From contig CAWIPO010000010.1 in NCBI GenBank assembly GCA_963838095.1, positions 52,063 through 116,062 on the forward strand: a DNA stretch of 64,000 bases, written 5' to 3'. The notes below the pieces were generated by a model. The model had not been told where the DNA came from and did no database searches. It worked only from the letters and a program-made list of their open reading frames with translations. Both the position numbers and the translations under genes were made by a program. Positions 6,764 through 16,483 of the stretch are shown one piece after another. How positions within the stretch are numbered: position 1 is the stretch's first letter; each line of letters begins with the position of its first letter. Source of the DNA: CAWCGU01 sp963838095. GTDB lineage: Bacteria > Actinomycetota > Thermoleophilia > Solirubrobacterales > 70-9.

Positions 6764-8557
6764 ATGAGCACCGCTACCGACACTCCGGCGGCCGAGGCGG
6801 GCGCCGAGATCGCGCGCAGCGAGGTCCGCAGCGGCGAGGTGACGATCGCGGTCGAGGAGCGGGGTGATCCCTCGGCAACGTCGATCGTCCTCGTCCACGG
6901 GTATCCCGACACGCAGGCGATGTGGAGGCTCGTCGCCGAGCGCCTGGCCGATCGCTTCCACGTGGTCACCTACGACGTCCGCGGCGCAGGCGACTCCACT
7001 GCTCCCGCGGGGTGGGCCGGATATTCATTCCGGCATCTGATCGAGGACGCCGGCGAGGTGATCAGAGCCGTCGCGCCCGGCAAGCGGGTGCACCTGGTCG
7101 GCCACGACTGGGGAGCGATCCAGGGGTGGGAGGTCCTGGCCGACGATGCAACCGGGGAGCGAATCGCGTCGTTCACCTCGATCTCGGGCCCCCCGCTCGA
7201 CCACATGGGCGACTGGGTCCGCCGCCGGCTCAGGCACCCGACGCTGAAGGGGCTGGCGCAGCTCGGCGGCCAGCTCCGGCGCTCGTGGTATCTGCTCCCG
7301 ATCAGCGTGCCCGGGGTCCCCGAGCGGATGTGGCGCAGGGTGGGCGCGAGGCGCTGGCCGGAGGTGCTGTCGCGGATCGAGCACGCTCGAGTCGACGCCT
7401 CCTTTCCGGCGCCGACCCTGGCCACGGACGGCGGCCAGGGCGCTGGCCTGTACAGGCGGAACATGGCTCCGCACCTGACGCGACGAAAGCGCCGGGCGCC
7501 GATCGAGACGCCGGTGCAGATCATCACCCCGAGCGGCGATCGCTTCGTCTCGCCGCACGCGCACGAAGGGCTCGAGGAGCGGATCCCCAACATCACCCAC
7601 CGAAGAGTTGCCGGTGGGCACTGGGCGCCGCGCACCCACCCGGACCTGGTAGCCGGATGGGTCGCAGGCTTCGTCGACGACGTCGAGAGCGGCACTGCAC
7701 CACGCACCCGGCGCCCGTTTGACACCGGTGGCGCGCGGCCGCTGGCCGGGCAGGTCGCACTCGTCACCGGCGCCGGCAGCGGGATCGGCCGCGCCACCGC
7801 GCAGTCGCTCGCCCGCGCGGGAGCGGAGCTGATCGCGGTCGACATCAACCTGGACTCCGCGCGGGCGACGGCGGAGCTGCTGGCGGCGCACGGGGGCTCG
7901 GTCGAAGCCGCCCGTGCCGACGTCGGCGACCTGGATTCGATGCAGGCGCTGGCCGATTCGGTCGCCGCCGAGCACGGAGCCGTCGACATCCTCGTCAACA
8001 ACGCCGGGATCGGGGTTGCCGGCCCGTTCCTGGATACGACCGTCGACGACTGGGAGCGCGTGCTCGAGGTCAACCTCTGGGGCGTGATCCACGGCTGTCG
8101 GCTGTTCGGGCGCCAGATGGTCGAGCGCGGGCAGGGCGGCCAGATCGTCAACATCGCCTCCATGTCCGCCTTCCAGCCATCGAAGGAGACGTCCGCATAC
8201 TCGACCTCGAAGGCCGCGGTGCTGATGCTCAGCGAGTGCCTGCGCGCGGACCTCGCCGGGTACGGGATCGGGGTGTGCGCGATCTGCCCCGGATTCATCG
8301 CGACGCCGATCACCCGCGCCGCTCACTTCGTCGGCCGAAGTGACGAAGAGCAGGCAGAGCTTCGCCGGCGCGTCACCACTCTCTACGCGCGGCGCAACTT
8401 CAGCCCCGATCGGGTGGGCGAGGAGATCCTCGAGGCGGTGCTTCGCAACGACGCCGTCCGGTCGGTGGCGCCGGAAGCAAAGCTGATCCGCGGCCTCTCC
8501 CGCCTCAGCCCCGGGCTGCTGCGCGCCCTCGCCCGCGTCGACGCGATTCCCGGATGA
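6764..8557 (+). CDS. ephD: EphD-like fusion: alpha/beta hydrolase plus SDR dehydrogenase
   Basis: A 597-residue two-domain protein. Residues about 1-310 are an alpha/beta hydrolase of the epoxide-hydrolase type: oxyanion motif HGYPD at 45-49, nucleophile in GHDWGA (Asp, near residue 117), and a late GGHWAP histidine. Residues about 325-597 are a classical SDR: TGAGSGIG, NNAG, YSTSK. This architecture and length match mycobacterial EphD, which acts on modified lipids. The stop overlaps the monooxygenase start as ATGA, so the two are translationally coupled; oxidation of a ketone or epoxide followed by hydrolysis is a plausible joint pathway, but the substrate is unknown. Confidence 0.88.
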   Translation: MSTATDTPAAEAGAEIARSEVRSGEVTIAVEERGDPSATSIVLVHGYPDTQAMWRLVAERLADRFHVVTYDVRGAGDSTAPAGWAGYSFRHLIEDAGEVIRAVAPGKRVHLVGHDWGAIQGWEVLADDATGERIASFTSISGPPLDHMGDWVRRRLRHPTLKGLAQLGGQLRRSWYLLPISVPGVPERMWRRVGARRWPEVLSRIEHARVDASFPAPTLATDGGQGAGLYRRNMAPHLTRRKRRAPIETPVQIITPSGDRFVSPHAHEGLEERIPNITHRRVAGGHWAPRTHPDLVAGWVAGFVDDVESGTAPRTRRPFDTGGARPLAGQVALVTGAGSGIGRATAQSLARAGAELIAVDINLDSARATAELLAAHGGSVEAARADVGDLDSMQALADSVAAEHGAVDILVNNAGIGVAGPFLDTTVDDWERVLEVNLWGVIHGCRLFGRQMVERGQGGQIVNIASMSAFQPSKETSAYSTSKAAVLMLSECLRADLAGYGIGVCAICPGFIATPITRAAHFVGRSDEEQAELRRRVTTLYARRNFSPDRVGEEILEAVLRNDAVRSVAPEAKLIRGLSRLSPGLLRALARVDAIPG

Positions 8558-10049
8558 CGCTGCCCGACCACACGCGCGTGGCGATCATCGGCGCAGGCTT
8601 CTCCGGGCTCTGCATGGCGATCCGCCTGATGCAGGAAGGAATCGACGACTTCGTCGTCCTCGAGCGCGGCGAGGAGGTCGGCGGCACCTGGCGCGACAAC
8701 ACCTACCCCGGCTGCCAGTGCGACATCCCCTCGGCGCTGTACTCGCTGTCGTTCGCGCCGAACCCGGACTGGACCCGGCTCTACCCGCTTCAGGAGGAGA
8801 TCCGTGACTACCTGCAGGGAGTCGCCGCCGACTTCGGCGTGATGCCATACATCCGGCTCGGGCACGCGGCCACCGATGCAGCGTGGGACGACGACGCAAA
8901 TCGATGGCAATTACAGACGTCCGAGGGCGACCTGACCGCGGACGTTCTCGTCGGCGGGATGGGCGGGCTGACCGAGCCCTCGATCCCCGAAATTCCCGGG
9001 CTCGAGAGCTTCGAGGGGACGTTGTTCCACTCCGCCCGCTGGAACCACGACCACGACCTCAGCGGCGAGCGGGTCGCGGCGATCGGCACCGGGGCGTCGG
9101 CGATCCAGTTCGTGCCGATGATCCAGCCGCAGGTCGGAAAGCTGCACCTGTTCCAGCGCACGCCGTCGTGGGTGATGCCGGACGCCGACCGCAGCTTGAG
9201 CGCATTCGAGCGGCGCATGTTTCGCCGCGTCCCGGCGACCCAGCGGATGCTGCGCGCGGGCCTCTACCTCCTGCACGAGATGACCGTGTTCGGGACGATC
9301 GTCGACCGGCGGCTGTCGAAGGGTCTGCAGATGATCGCCCGCCGGCACCTCGAGAAACAGGTCGAGGACCCGGAGCTGCGCGAGAAGCTGATGCCCGACT
9401 ACATCATCGGCTGCAAGCGGATCACGATGTCCAACACCTATTACCCGGCGCTGACCCAGCCGAACGCCGAAGTCGTCACCGAGCCGATCCGCGAGATTCG
9501 CGCACACTCGATCGTGACCGAGGACGGGGTCGAGCGCGAGCTCGACACGATCATTCTCGCCACCGGCTTCCACGTCCACGACAACCCCGGGATGTCGCGA
9601 ATCCGCGGCCGCGACGGGCGCTCGATGGCGCGAGACCTGGGAGGGGAGCCCGCGCGCCTACATGGGCTCGACGGTCGCCGGCTTCCCGAACCTGTTCCTG
9701 CTCGTCGGCCCGAACAGCGCCGGCGGCTACAACTCGATCATCTTCACCATCGAGGCGCACGTCAACTACGCCGTCGAGGCGATCAAGGCGATGGACCGGG
9801 AGGAACTGGGCGCGGTGGAGGTCCGTCCCGAGGTCTACGACGAGTTCAACCGCAAGGCCGAGAAGACGCTCACCGGAAGCGTCTGGAACGACGGCGGCTG
9901 CTCGAGCTGGTACCTCGACTCCAACGGCCGCAACGGGGTCTGGTGGCCCGGGTTCACATGGCGGCTGTGGCAGCGGACGCGGCGCTTCGAGCTCGGGGAC
10001 TACGAGGTGCAGCGCGGCCGCGGCCGAGGCTCGGGCGCCCGTGGCGTAG
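8554..10049 (+). pseudogene. Baeyer-Villiger-type flavin monooxygenase, frameshifted
   Basis: The N-terminal part has FAD motif GAGFSGLCMA, the segment GGTWRDNTYPGCQCDIPS typical of Baeyer-Villiger monooxygenases, a second nucleotide motif GTGASAIQ, and ILATGFHV. The frame breaks at the CCC run 9649-9651: removing one C gives EPRAYMGSTVAGFPNLF, exactly what the family predicts, and the rest continues in the second frame (LLVGPNSAGGYNSI, SSWYLDSNGRN). A second slip near 10013-10020 would end the protein at TAG 10047-10049. Such enzymes use NADPH and O2 to insert oxygen beside a ketone. Either a recent pseudogene or an assembly indel; the flawless sequence either side favours the latter. Confidence 0.8.
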
Positions 10050-10092
10050 GTCCTCTTTCAGCGGCGATTCGATCTGCGATCATCCAAGTGCA

Positions 10093-11650
10093 GTGGGAGG
10101 GCGTTCGCAGGGACATGGACGTTCGTGCCTCGTGCCGCTGGCGTTGCTGGCTGCGCTGGCGCTGCCGAGCGCCGCGGCCGCCTATCCAGCCGTTGGCGTG
10201 ACCGACCTCGCCGGCGACTCACTCGTCAGCCTCGACACCGCCAACCCGGCGTCGTTCACCAGCGTGCGGCCGATATCGGGCCTTGCGGCGGGGGAGCGGA
10301 TCGTCGGGATCGATTACCGGAACGCGCCGGACCCGGTGAACGCCCCGGGAGCCACCCCGCGGTTGTTCGCGCTCGCGGTCGACGGCAACGGCACCGGGAC
10401 GAATGCGCGCCTGTACACGGTCGACCCGGGTACGGGAGCAGCGACCGCCGTCGGTGCAGGTGCTTTCTCGTTCTCCACCGCCTCACCCGCACACGCTTTC
10501 GGGTTCGACTTCAACCCCAGGGTGGATCGGATCAGAGCGGTCAACGCCAGCGACGAGAACATGCGGGCCAACCCCAACAACGGCGGCCGCGCCGATTTCC
10601 CGGCTAACGACACCGACCTCAACCCCGCCGGGCAGCAGGTGAGCGCGATCGCGTACGACCGCGTTTCGGAGACCTTCTTGGGAGTACCGAACACCTCGAC
10701 CGTGTACGGGATCAACCCGGTCACCGACATGCTGGTCACCGTCGGCGGAATCAACGGGAGTCCGAGCCCGAACGGCGGCGGCGTCTTCGGCATCGGCGGG
10801 CTGACCGTGAACGCCGCTTCGGGGGCGAGCATCAACCTCGATATCGCGCTCGACGGGACCGCCTACGCGACGATGACCGTCGGCGGCAACAGCGGCCTCT
10901 ACACCGTCAACCTCACGTCCGGGGCGGCGACCCTGATCGCGAACATGGCGAATCCTCTGCGGGCGTTCGCCGTAGTGCCCGACTCGAGCGTGCAGTTCTC
11001 CGCCGAGGCGTTGACGCAGGCCGAGGGCGGCACCGCGACGGTGACGGTGACCCGCACCGGCTCGCTCGCCTCGACACAAACCGTCGGCTACGAGACCACG
11101 GCCGGTACAGCATCCGGCGACAACGACTTCACGCCGGTCTCGGGCAGGCTCAGCTTCGCCCCCGACGAGGCCGAGAAGAGCTTCGAGCTGCCGACCACGG
11201 CCGACTCCGTCGACGAGCCCGACGAGACGGTCGGCGTGCAGCTCACCTCACCCGACGCCCTGATCTCCGCTCGGCTCGCCCTCCAGCGCCACCTTGACCA
11301 TCACCGATGGCGACACGACAGCCCCGAGGGTGAAGCTGAGGGGGTTCAGGAAGAAACTGACGCTCGACGAGTTCCTGAAGGGGCTGAAGCTGAGGCTGAC
11401 CCCCGATGAGGAGGCGGCGTTCAGGCTGACGCTGATCCGGGTGGGCGGCGGAGGCGGGAAACGGGCGATGGCGGTGCTGGTGTCGCGGTCGCTGAAGCTC
11501 GCGTCCGGGACCCGCCGGGTGACCCTGAAGCCGAAGCCGGGGCGCGTCGGCGAGCCGAAGCAGGCGTTCAAGGTGAGGCTGAAGATCGGCGCCACCGACG
11601 CCGCCGGCAACAAGACCCTGATCCGGCGGAAGATCAGGGTCGCCCCATAG
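10093..11650 (+). pseudogene. Secreted DUF4394 / Calx-beta protein, frameshifted
   Basis: After a hydrophobic export signal (LVPLALLAALALPSAAAA) comes a DUF4394 domain, a beta-propeller-like region with LYTVDPGTGAAT and HAFGFDFNPRVDRIR, then a Calx-beta domain (AEGGTATVTVTRTGS ... DNDFTPVSGRLSFAPDE). Around 11262-11275 the frame shifts by one base; the continuation SPSSATLTITDGD is the expected end of Calx-beta and is followed by a basic, Lys/Arg-rich tail to TAG 11648-11650. The start is uncertain: GTG 10093 is in frame but lacks a ribosome site, and ATG 10114 is out of frame with the signal peptide. An extracellular, possibly calcium-binding surface protein. The last 17 bases overlap the convergent amine-oxidase gene. 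Confidence 0.7.
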
Positions 11651-12887
11651 CCAGCACCTGCTCGGCGGCGGCGCGGCCGCTGCGGATCGCGCCCTCCATC
11701 AAGCCGTTGAACGGGCCTCCCATGTGCTCGCCGGCGAAGAGGAGCGGGCCGACCGGCTCGGCGAGTGCGGCGAGGCGGCCGGGCTCCGGCGAGATCGAGT
11801 AGGCGGCGCCGACCCACGGGTCGTCGTCCCACGTGGAGAGCACCGCGCGCTCAGGCTCGAGCGCGAGGTCGGGGCGCAGGCGGGCGAGCGAGCCGAGCCA
11901 GGTCTCCGGTCCCTCGGCCACCCGCAGGTTTCCGAGCGCCGCCGGCGAGCCGCTGAAGCAGCTCACCACCGGCATCGGCGCCCCGCCGGGACCCGTCGCC
12001 GTCCAGCACCAGTAGCGCTCGGGGACGCTCATCACCGCGCCCACCGGCACCGGTTCCGCCAGCGGCACGAACAGCTTCGCCGCGTGGCCGTAGCGGACCG
12101 AGGCGAGCGCGTCGGTCTTCGCCGCCGGCAGCGGCGGGTCGAAGGCGATCCGACCGGTAACCGCGGCGGGAACCGCGACCACGCAGGCATCGGCGAGGAG
12201 CTCGTCGCCGCGCTCCGGAGCGACCCGTACCCGCGGCCCCGATGCACGCTCGCCCTCACCGCCCCAGCCGATCGCGGTCACCGGGCTCGAAAGCAGGACG
12301 GCATCACCGAGCCCCGCCGCCAGCCCCAGCGACAGTCCCTGGTTTCCGCCGGCGACGCCCGGCGCGGGCGTGGTGTCGATGTGCGCGATGCCGGTGAAGT
12401 CGGTGGCGGGGATGTCGTCGGCCGAGCTGGCGGAGGAGATCTCCGCGCGGGCGAGGATCGCCTCGCGGGCGCCGGGGTCGAGCTCGAGCGAGTCGAGCAG
12501 CTCCCGGATCGAGGGGCGTCCGTCGAGACCGGCGGCGATCGCGCGATCGACGACGCGAACGGCGCCGGCGAGCGCTTCGGCGCTCGTCCCGATCCCGCCT
12601 CGAGGCTCGCGCTCGCCGTAGCGCATGCCCTTGTCCCAGAGCCTGAGCCCGAGGTCCGCGGCCAGCTCGCGCACGGCGGTGTTGCCGGCGAGGATGAACT
12701 CGGCCCCCATCTCGACCACCGATCCGTTGGCGAGCTCCCGAGACCATGTTCGCCCGCCCACGCGATCGCGGGCCTCGAGCACCGCTACTTCGATCCCGGC
12801 AGCGGCGAGCGCGTCCGCCGCCGACAGCCCGGCGAGTCCGGCGCCGACGACGACCGCCCGCTCCACCTTCGAGCCCGTCGCCGGCAT
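11634..12887 (-). CDS. Flavin amine oxidase (MAO-like), cytosolic
   Basis: A 417-residue FAD enzyme of the monoamine-oxidase family. Dinucleotide motif GAGLAGLSAADAL at residues 15-27, then the second family motif ARDRVGGRTWS; near the C-terminus LLFAGEHMGGPFNGLMEGAIRSG is the conserved FAD-contacting segment. No export signal is seen, unlike the related enzyme at 14999-16483. It is the last gene of a four-gene minus-strand unit and starts seven bases after the stop of the ion-channel gene. Oxidation of a primary or secondary amine to aldehyde or imine is likely; the substrate cannot be told from the sequence. Confidence 0.85.
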   Translation of the reverse strand: MPATGSKVERAVVVGAGLAGLSAADALAAAGIEVAVLEARDRVGGRTWSRELANGSVVEMGAEFILAGNTAVRELAADLGLRLWDKGMRYGEREPRGGIGTSAEALAGAVRVVDRAIAAGLDGRPSIRELLDSLELDPGAREAILARAEISSASSADDIPATDFTGIAHIDTTPAPGVAGGNQGLSLGLAAGLGDAVLLSSPVTAIGWGGEGERASGPRVRVAPERGDELLADACVVAVPAAVTGRIAFDPPLPAAKTDALASVRYGHAAKLFVPLAEPVPVGAVMSVPERYWCWTATGPGGAPMPVVSCFSGSPAALGNLRVAEGPETWLGSLARLRPDLALEPERAVLSTWDDDPWVGAAYSISPEPGRLAALAEPVGPLLFAGEHMGGPFNGLMEGAIRSGRAAAEQVLAMGRP

Positions 12888-12894
12888 CGCTTTC

Positions 12895-13998
12895 CTACGC
12901 GAGCGACTGCAGGAAGATGATCGCGACGCCGGCGAAGTAGAGCCCGGTCAGCCACGCGAGGCCGCGGCGGTCGGCGCGGACGGCGCTGGTGATGTCGCCG
13001 GTCGCGTCGACCCACGAGTTGCGCACGATCACCGCCATCGTCAAGACGACGAACCCGTAGCTGAGGATGTAGAGCTTGTCGAGCAGGATCAGGTAGTCGA
13101 CCTCGGGCAGGCTGGAGTTACTGGTCAGCTGCAGGGCGACCAGCGTCAGCAGCGCGGTGATCCCGATCCCGATCCGGCCCTCGACGAACTGCGGATGTAC
13201 CAACAGCGACAGCGTCGCGGTCAGCGCGACGAGCAGCATCGGCAGCAGCAGCTTCAACGCGTACGTGCCCTTCGGCCGGCTGACGGGAAGGTCGAAGACG
13301 GCGCGCGAGTACGTCGCCCCGCCCGCGAATCGGGGGTCGCCGAAATCGGTGTCGTAGGTGTTGTCGACCACGGTCAGGGTCGGATCGCCGATGTCCCAGC
13401 CCGGGATGGTGAGGCTGTCGGTGAGCGAGATCGGATCGTTGTCCGGCTCGAACACAGTCCCGCTGACGTCGGCGGTCGTGTCCTCGATCTCGACCCGCAG
13501 GTGCTGGGTGTCGAACGGGTACTGCTCGAGTGGGAGCTTGGTGTTGAACTTGCCCTGGATGCGGAGTACCTGGTAGAGCGTGCCGTCGTCGAGCACCTCC
13601 GGCTTCGATGTCTCGTAGCTGAGGATGTGACCCCAGAGCTCGAACGCGTTCATGAACTCGAACGAGCGCGCGGGGTCGATGTCCGGGTTGGTCCACTTGA
13701 ACCAGATGTACATGTCGACGTTGTAGGAATGCGACTGCAGATCGAGCTGCTGAATGTCGTTGATCAGCCCGCCGATGCGGACGACGTCGGGCGCGTCGGC
13801 GGCGGGGTCGGCGCCATCGGCGCCTTCTGAGCGCTCGGGGCTGAGGCGGTCGCTGTTATCCGCGGCGCCCTGGGGCGGGCCGCTGTCGCCGCCCCCGTCC
13901 TGCCCGGTGGCATCGCCGGTGAACGAGGGGATCGCGACTGCCGCCGCGATCGCACAGGCGAAGACAACAGCTAGCAGCCGCGCAGCCCGTCGTCCCAT
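12895..13998 (-). CDS. Pentameric ligand-gated ion channel homologue (Cys-loop superfamily, prokaryotic type)
   Basis: A 367-residue protein with the full plan of a bacterial pentameric ligand-gated channel. Residues 1-25 are a signal peptide; 26-70 an acidic, low-complexity linker; about 72-240 the extracellular ligand-binding beta domain with the superfamily loop motif YPFDTQ at 160-165, without flanking cysteines, as in prokaryotic members. Four transmembrane helices follow: M1 about 246-267 with its conserved Pro253, pore-lining M2 about 275-292, M3 307-327, M4 347-366, with only a short M3-M4 loop. The segment SSLPEVDYLILLDKLYILSY after M2 is also characteristic. It lies between a lipase and an amine oxidase in one operon, so an amine or lipid-derived ligand is a reasonable guess (the Erwinia channel ELIC is amine-gated). 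Ion selectivity is not predicted. Confidence 0.9.
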   Translation of the reverse strand: MGRRAARLLAVVFACAIAAAVAIPSFTGDATGQDGGGDSGPPQGAADNSDRLSPERSEGADGADPAADAPDVVRIGGLINDIQQLDLQSHSYNVDMYIWFKWTNPDIDPARSFEFMNAFELWGHILSYETSKPEVLDDGTLYQVLRIQGKFNTKLPLEQYPFDTQHLRVEIEDTTADVSGTVFEPDNDPISLTDSLTIPGWDIGDPTLTVVDNTYDTDFGDPRFAGGATYSRAVFDLPVSRPKGTYALKLLLPMLLVALTATLSLLVHPQFVEGRIGIGITALLTLVALQLTSNSSLPEVDYLILLDKLYILSYGFVVLTMAVIVRNSWVDATGDITSAVRADRRGLAWLTGLYFAGVAIIFLQSLA

Positions 13999-14042
13999 CG
14001 CGTCAGTCTCCCACTTCGGGGAGAGGTCGCCAGGTGTGGGGG

Positions 14043-15002
14043 TCAGGACCCGGAGTAGCCGACCGCCCCGATACCCGGGAGCACCGGCACGCACGGTGGG
14101 TCCGGTGCGCGCTTCGGGTCGAGGGCGCGGTGGATGAACCCGGCGGTGACCGGGTCCGCCGCCACGGCGAGGTGCTCGGCGAGGTCCTGCTCGCAGTAGT
14201 CCTGCAGGACTACGTTTGTGATCCCGGGGCCGGGCTCCATCAGCCCGCTCGTGTACGGGATCACGAGCTGGTCGTAGCGGGTGACGATGTTGGTGTAGGT
14301 GACGCCCGCCGCCGCGACGCCGCCCTCGTTCATCTTCTCGAGGAAGTTCGAGCCATGGACGAACTGCGGGCAGGAGCGGCAGTAGTCCTGGAACAGCGGG
14401 TAGGCGTTCTCGTCGATCCCGAACGCCCGCGCGAGCTCGGCGAGGACGAATGCGCCACCGAGCTGGGTGCCGTCCCACAGCGTTGTCAGCCCGACGTAGT
14501 CGTCGATCTTGCGGGCGCCGTCGAGGAACTTGACGTAGTAGTTCGGCATCAGGCTGCCCTCGGAATGGCCGACGATGTCTACCTCCTCGGCGCCGGTCGC
14601 CCGCAGCACTTTGTTGACGAAGCGCTTCAGCTCCCTGGAGCTGCGCTCCATTCGCTCCAGCCCGCCGGGCCGGTAGTACTTGCCTGGGGCCTCGACGCCC
14701 TCGATGCGGCCATAGGTGAGAGAGAACACGCAGTAGCCGCGATTGAAGAGGAAGGGCGAGATCGTCTGCCAGTTGACCGTCTGGTTGGCGACCAGGCCGT
14801 GCGTGAGGATGACCGGGTCGGGATGGCGCTTGCGCGGCTTGCAGTCGAAGTCGTTCGAGCCGGGCGGGGAGAGATCGGGGTTCTCCTCCGAGGTCGGCGG
14901 CGCGGTGAAGGTCCAGGGCACGGGCAGCTTCTCCTTTGCCGCCGCACCGGCGGCAAGGGCGAGGGCGGCGGTGAGCGAGATCAGGCAGGCGAGGGTCTTC
15001 AC
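14043..15002 (-). CDS. Secreted lipase/esterase (alpha/beta hydrolase)
   Basis: A 319-residue exported hydrolase. GTG 15002 overlaps the amine-oxidase stop as GTGA, and GAGGTGA lies upstream as ribosome site; the signal peptide (MKTLACLISLTAALALAAGAA) follows at once. The mature enzyme shows the lipase oxyanion motif ILTHGLVAN, the nucleophile elbow GHSEGS, and late AEHLAVAADP for the catalytic His region. It resembles secreted triacylglycerol lipases of actinobacteria. It has several cysteine pairs (DYCRSCPQF, DYCEQD) that could form disulfides outside the cell. Second gene of the amine-oxidase/channel operon. Confidence 0.85.
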   Translation of the reverse strand: MKTLACLISLTAALALAAGAAAKEKLPVPWTFTAPPTSEENPDLSPPGSNDFDCKPRKRHPDPVILTHGLVANQTVNWQTISPFLFNRGYCVFSLTYGRIEGVEAPGKYYRPGGLERMERSSRELKRFVNKVLRATGAEEVDIVGHSEGSLMPNYYVKFLDGARKIDDYVGLTTLWDGTQLGGAFVLAELARAFGIDENAYPLFQDYCRSCPQFVHGSNFLEKMNEGGVAAAGVTYTNIVTRYDQLVIPYTSGLMEPGPGITNVVLQDYCEQDLAEHLAVAADPVTAGFIHRALDPKRAPDPPCVPVLPGIGAVGYSGS

Positions 15003-16483
15003 AACTCGGAGGTCACCTCTTCGACGACGCGCTCGCCGGAGCGCACGGCACCGTCCATGTAGCCGTTCCAGTAGGTCGAGGTCTCGGTGCCGGCCCAGTG
15101 GATGCGGCCGGACGGCTTTCGCAGCGCGGCGCCGTATTGGGTGTAGACGCCGGGAGCGGCGATTGCGGTGGGGCCGCCGCGCGTCCAGCGCTCGCGGGTC
15201 CAGTTGGACTCGAAGTAGATGTTCGGTTTCGCCGCCTTCGGCCCGAACCCGGCGACGAGGTCCGCCAGCGCTGCGCGGCGGCGCTCTGACTTGGGCATGG
15301 TGTTGAAGAGGCGCGCCTTGTCGCCTCCGGCGAAGCCGAAGATGATCCCGGGATTGCCGTCTGGCGGAGAGTCGTCGACGGTGTAGTTGATCATCCCGTC
15401 CATGTTCACCATCTGGCCGTTGAGCCCGTCCTCGCGCCAGAACGGGGTGTCGTAGACGACCCCGACCTTGTTCAGCGCTCCCTGAGGCAGGCGCTGCATC
15501 AGCATGTCGCGTCCGACGGGCAGCCCGGGGCGGTAGTCGATCCTGCCGGCCAGGGTGGGTGGGATGGCGACGATCACCCGCTTTGCGCGCACCACACCGC
15601 GGTCGTGGTGGACGACGACTCCGCCGCCGTCCTGGACGATCCGGCGCACCGGCGCTCGCAGCATCACGCGGTCGCCGAGCTGGGCGGCGACGCGCAGCGG
15701 GATCAGGAACGAGCCGCCGTGGAAGCGCGACTCCTGGGCGCCGCCGCGGACGTTGAAGTTGCGTTCGAACGTGCCCACGTTCTCCTCGTTGCCGGAGGCG
15801 GCGATGTAGAAGAGCACGAACAGCAACGAGAGCTCGGCGGGCTCGGCGCCGAAGATCGGCCGCGTGGCCACCGGCACGATCTTGCGAAAGCGCGGGCTGG
15901 CGCTGTTGTCCCGGATCCAGGTCTCGAAGGTCTGGTTGTCGTACTCGATCGCGTTCGGCGCCGCCCACGGCTCGTCGACGCCGACCTCGATCGACATCTC
16001 GTTCAGCCGGGTGACTACGAGCGCCAGGTCGGGGAGGATCTGCGGATCCGGCGGCGCGGTGCCGGTGACGCCGGTGTCGCTGTATGTAGTGCGCGAGCCC
16101 TCCGCGATGTACACGTTCTCGCCCGGCACCGAGGTCTCGAAGGTGCGCACGCGCATCGCCTTGGCGAGCGCCATCAGGCGGTCCTGTGTGGGGCCGACGA
16201 ACGTGCCGCCCGCCTCGGAGATGTTGCCGCCCGGAAGCTCGTGGTTCAAGACGCGCCCGCCGACCCGGTCTCGTGCTTCGAGCACGGCGACCGAATGGCC
16301 CGCGCGAACGAGGCCCCGGGCCGCTGTCAGGCCCGCGAGCCCGGCGCCGACGATTGCGACATCGACGGCGCGATCGCGCCGGCGCCTGGATCCGAGCGCA
16401 CGCCCGCCGGGTCCCAGCAGCGTCACGGCGCCGGCGGCGCCGGCACCGATCAGCGTCCGCCGCGTCATCCCCCGTTTGCTCAT
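14999..16483 (-). CDS. Tat-exported flavin amine oxidase
   Basis: A 494-residue MAO-family flavoprotein. The N-terminus has a twin-arginine signal (TRRTLIGAGAAGAV, Arg pair at 8-9), so a folded, FAD-loaded enzyme is exported. FAD motif VAIVGAGLAGLTAARGL and ARDRVGGRVLN follow; the C-terminal signature is IHWAGTETSTYWNGYMDGAVRSG. The substrate is likely an amine outside the membrane. First gene of a minus-strand unit with the lipase (GTGA overlap), the channel (44 bases further) and a second amine oxidase. Its promoter is squeezed into 24 bases shared with the divergent aldolase gene. Confidence 0.87.
   Translation of the reverse strand: MSKRGMTRRTLIGAGAAGAVTLLGPGGRALGSRRRRDRAVDVAIVGAGLAGLTAARGLVRAGHSVAVLEARDRVGGRVLNHELPGGNISEAGGTFVGPTQDRLMALAKAMRVRTFETSVPGENVYIAEGSRTTYSDTGVTGTAPPDPQILPDLALVVTRLNEMSIEVGVDEPWAAPNAIEYDNQTFETWIRDNSASPRFRKIVPVATRPIFGAEPAELSLLFVLFYIAASGNEENVGTFERNFNVRGGAQESRFHGGSFLIPLRVAAQLGDRVMLRAPVRRIVQDGGGVVVHHDRGVVRAKRVIVAIPPTLAGRIDYRPGLPVGRDMLMQRLPQGALNKVGVVYDTPFWREDGLNGQMVNMDGMINYTVDDSPPDGNPGIIFGFAGGDKARLFNTMPKSERRRAALADLVAGFGPKAAKPNIYFESNWTRERWTRGGPTAIAAPGVYTQYGAALRKPSGRIHWAGTETSTYWNGYMDGAVRSGERVVEEVTSEL

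Noticed and set aside
8554..11409. A 951-residue open frame suggesting a monooxygenase-DUF4394 fusion.
   Set aside because: The middle third has no family character and the true monooxygenase C-terminus is in another frame; it is a read-through caused by an extra C at 9649-9651.
12895..14478. A 527-residue form of the channel protein starting at 14478.
   Set aside because: The added N-terminus is Arg/Gly-rich sequence antisense-like to nothing and overlaps the lipase gene; signal peptide begins at ATG 13998.
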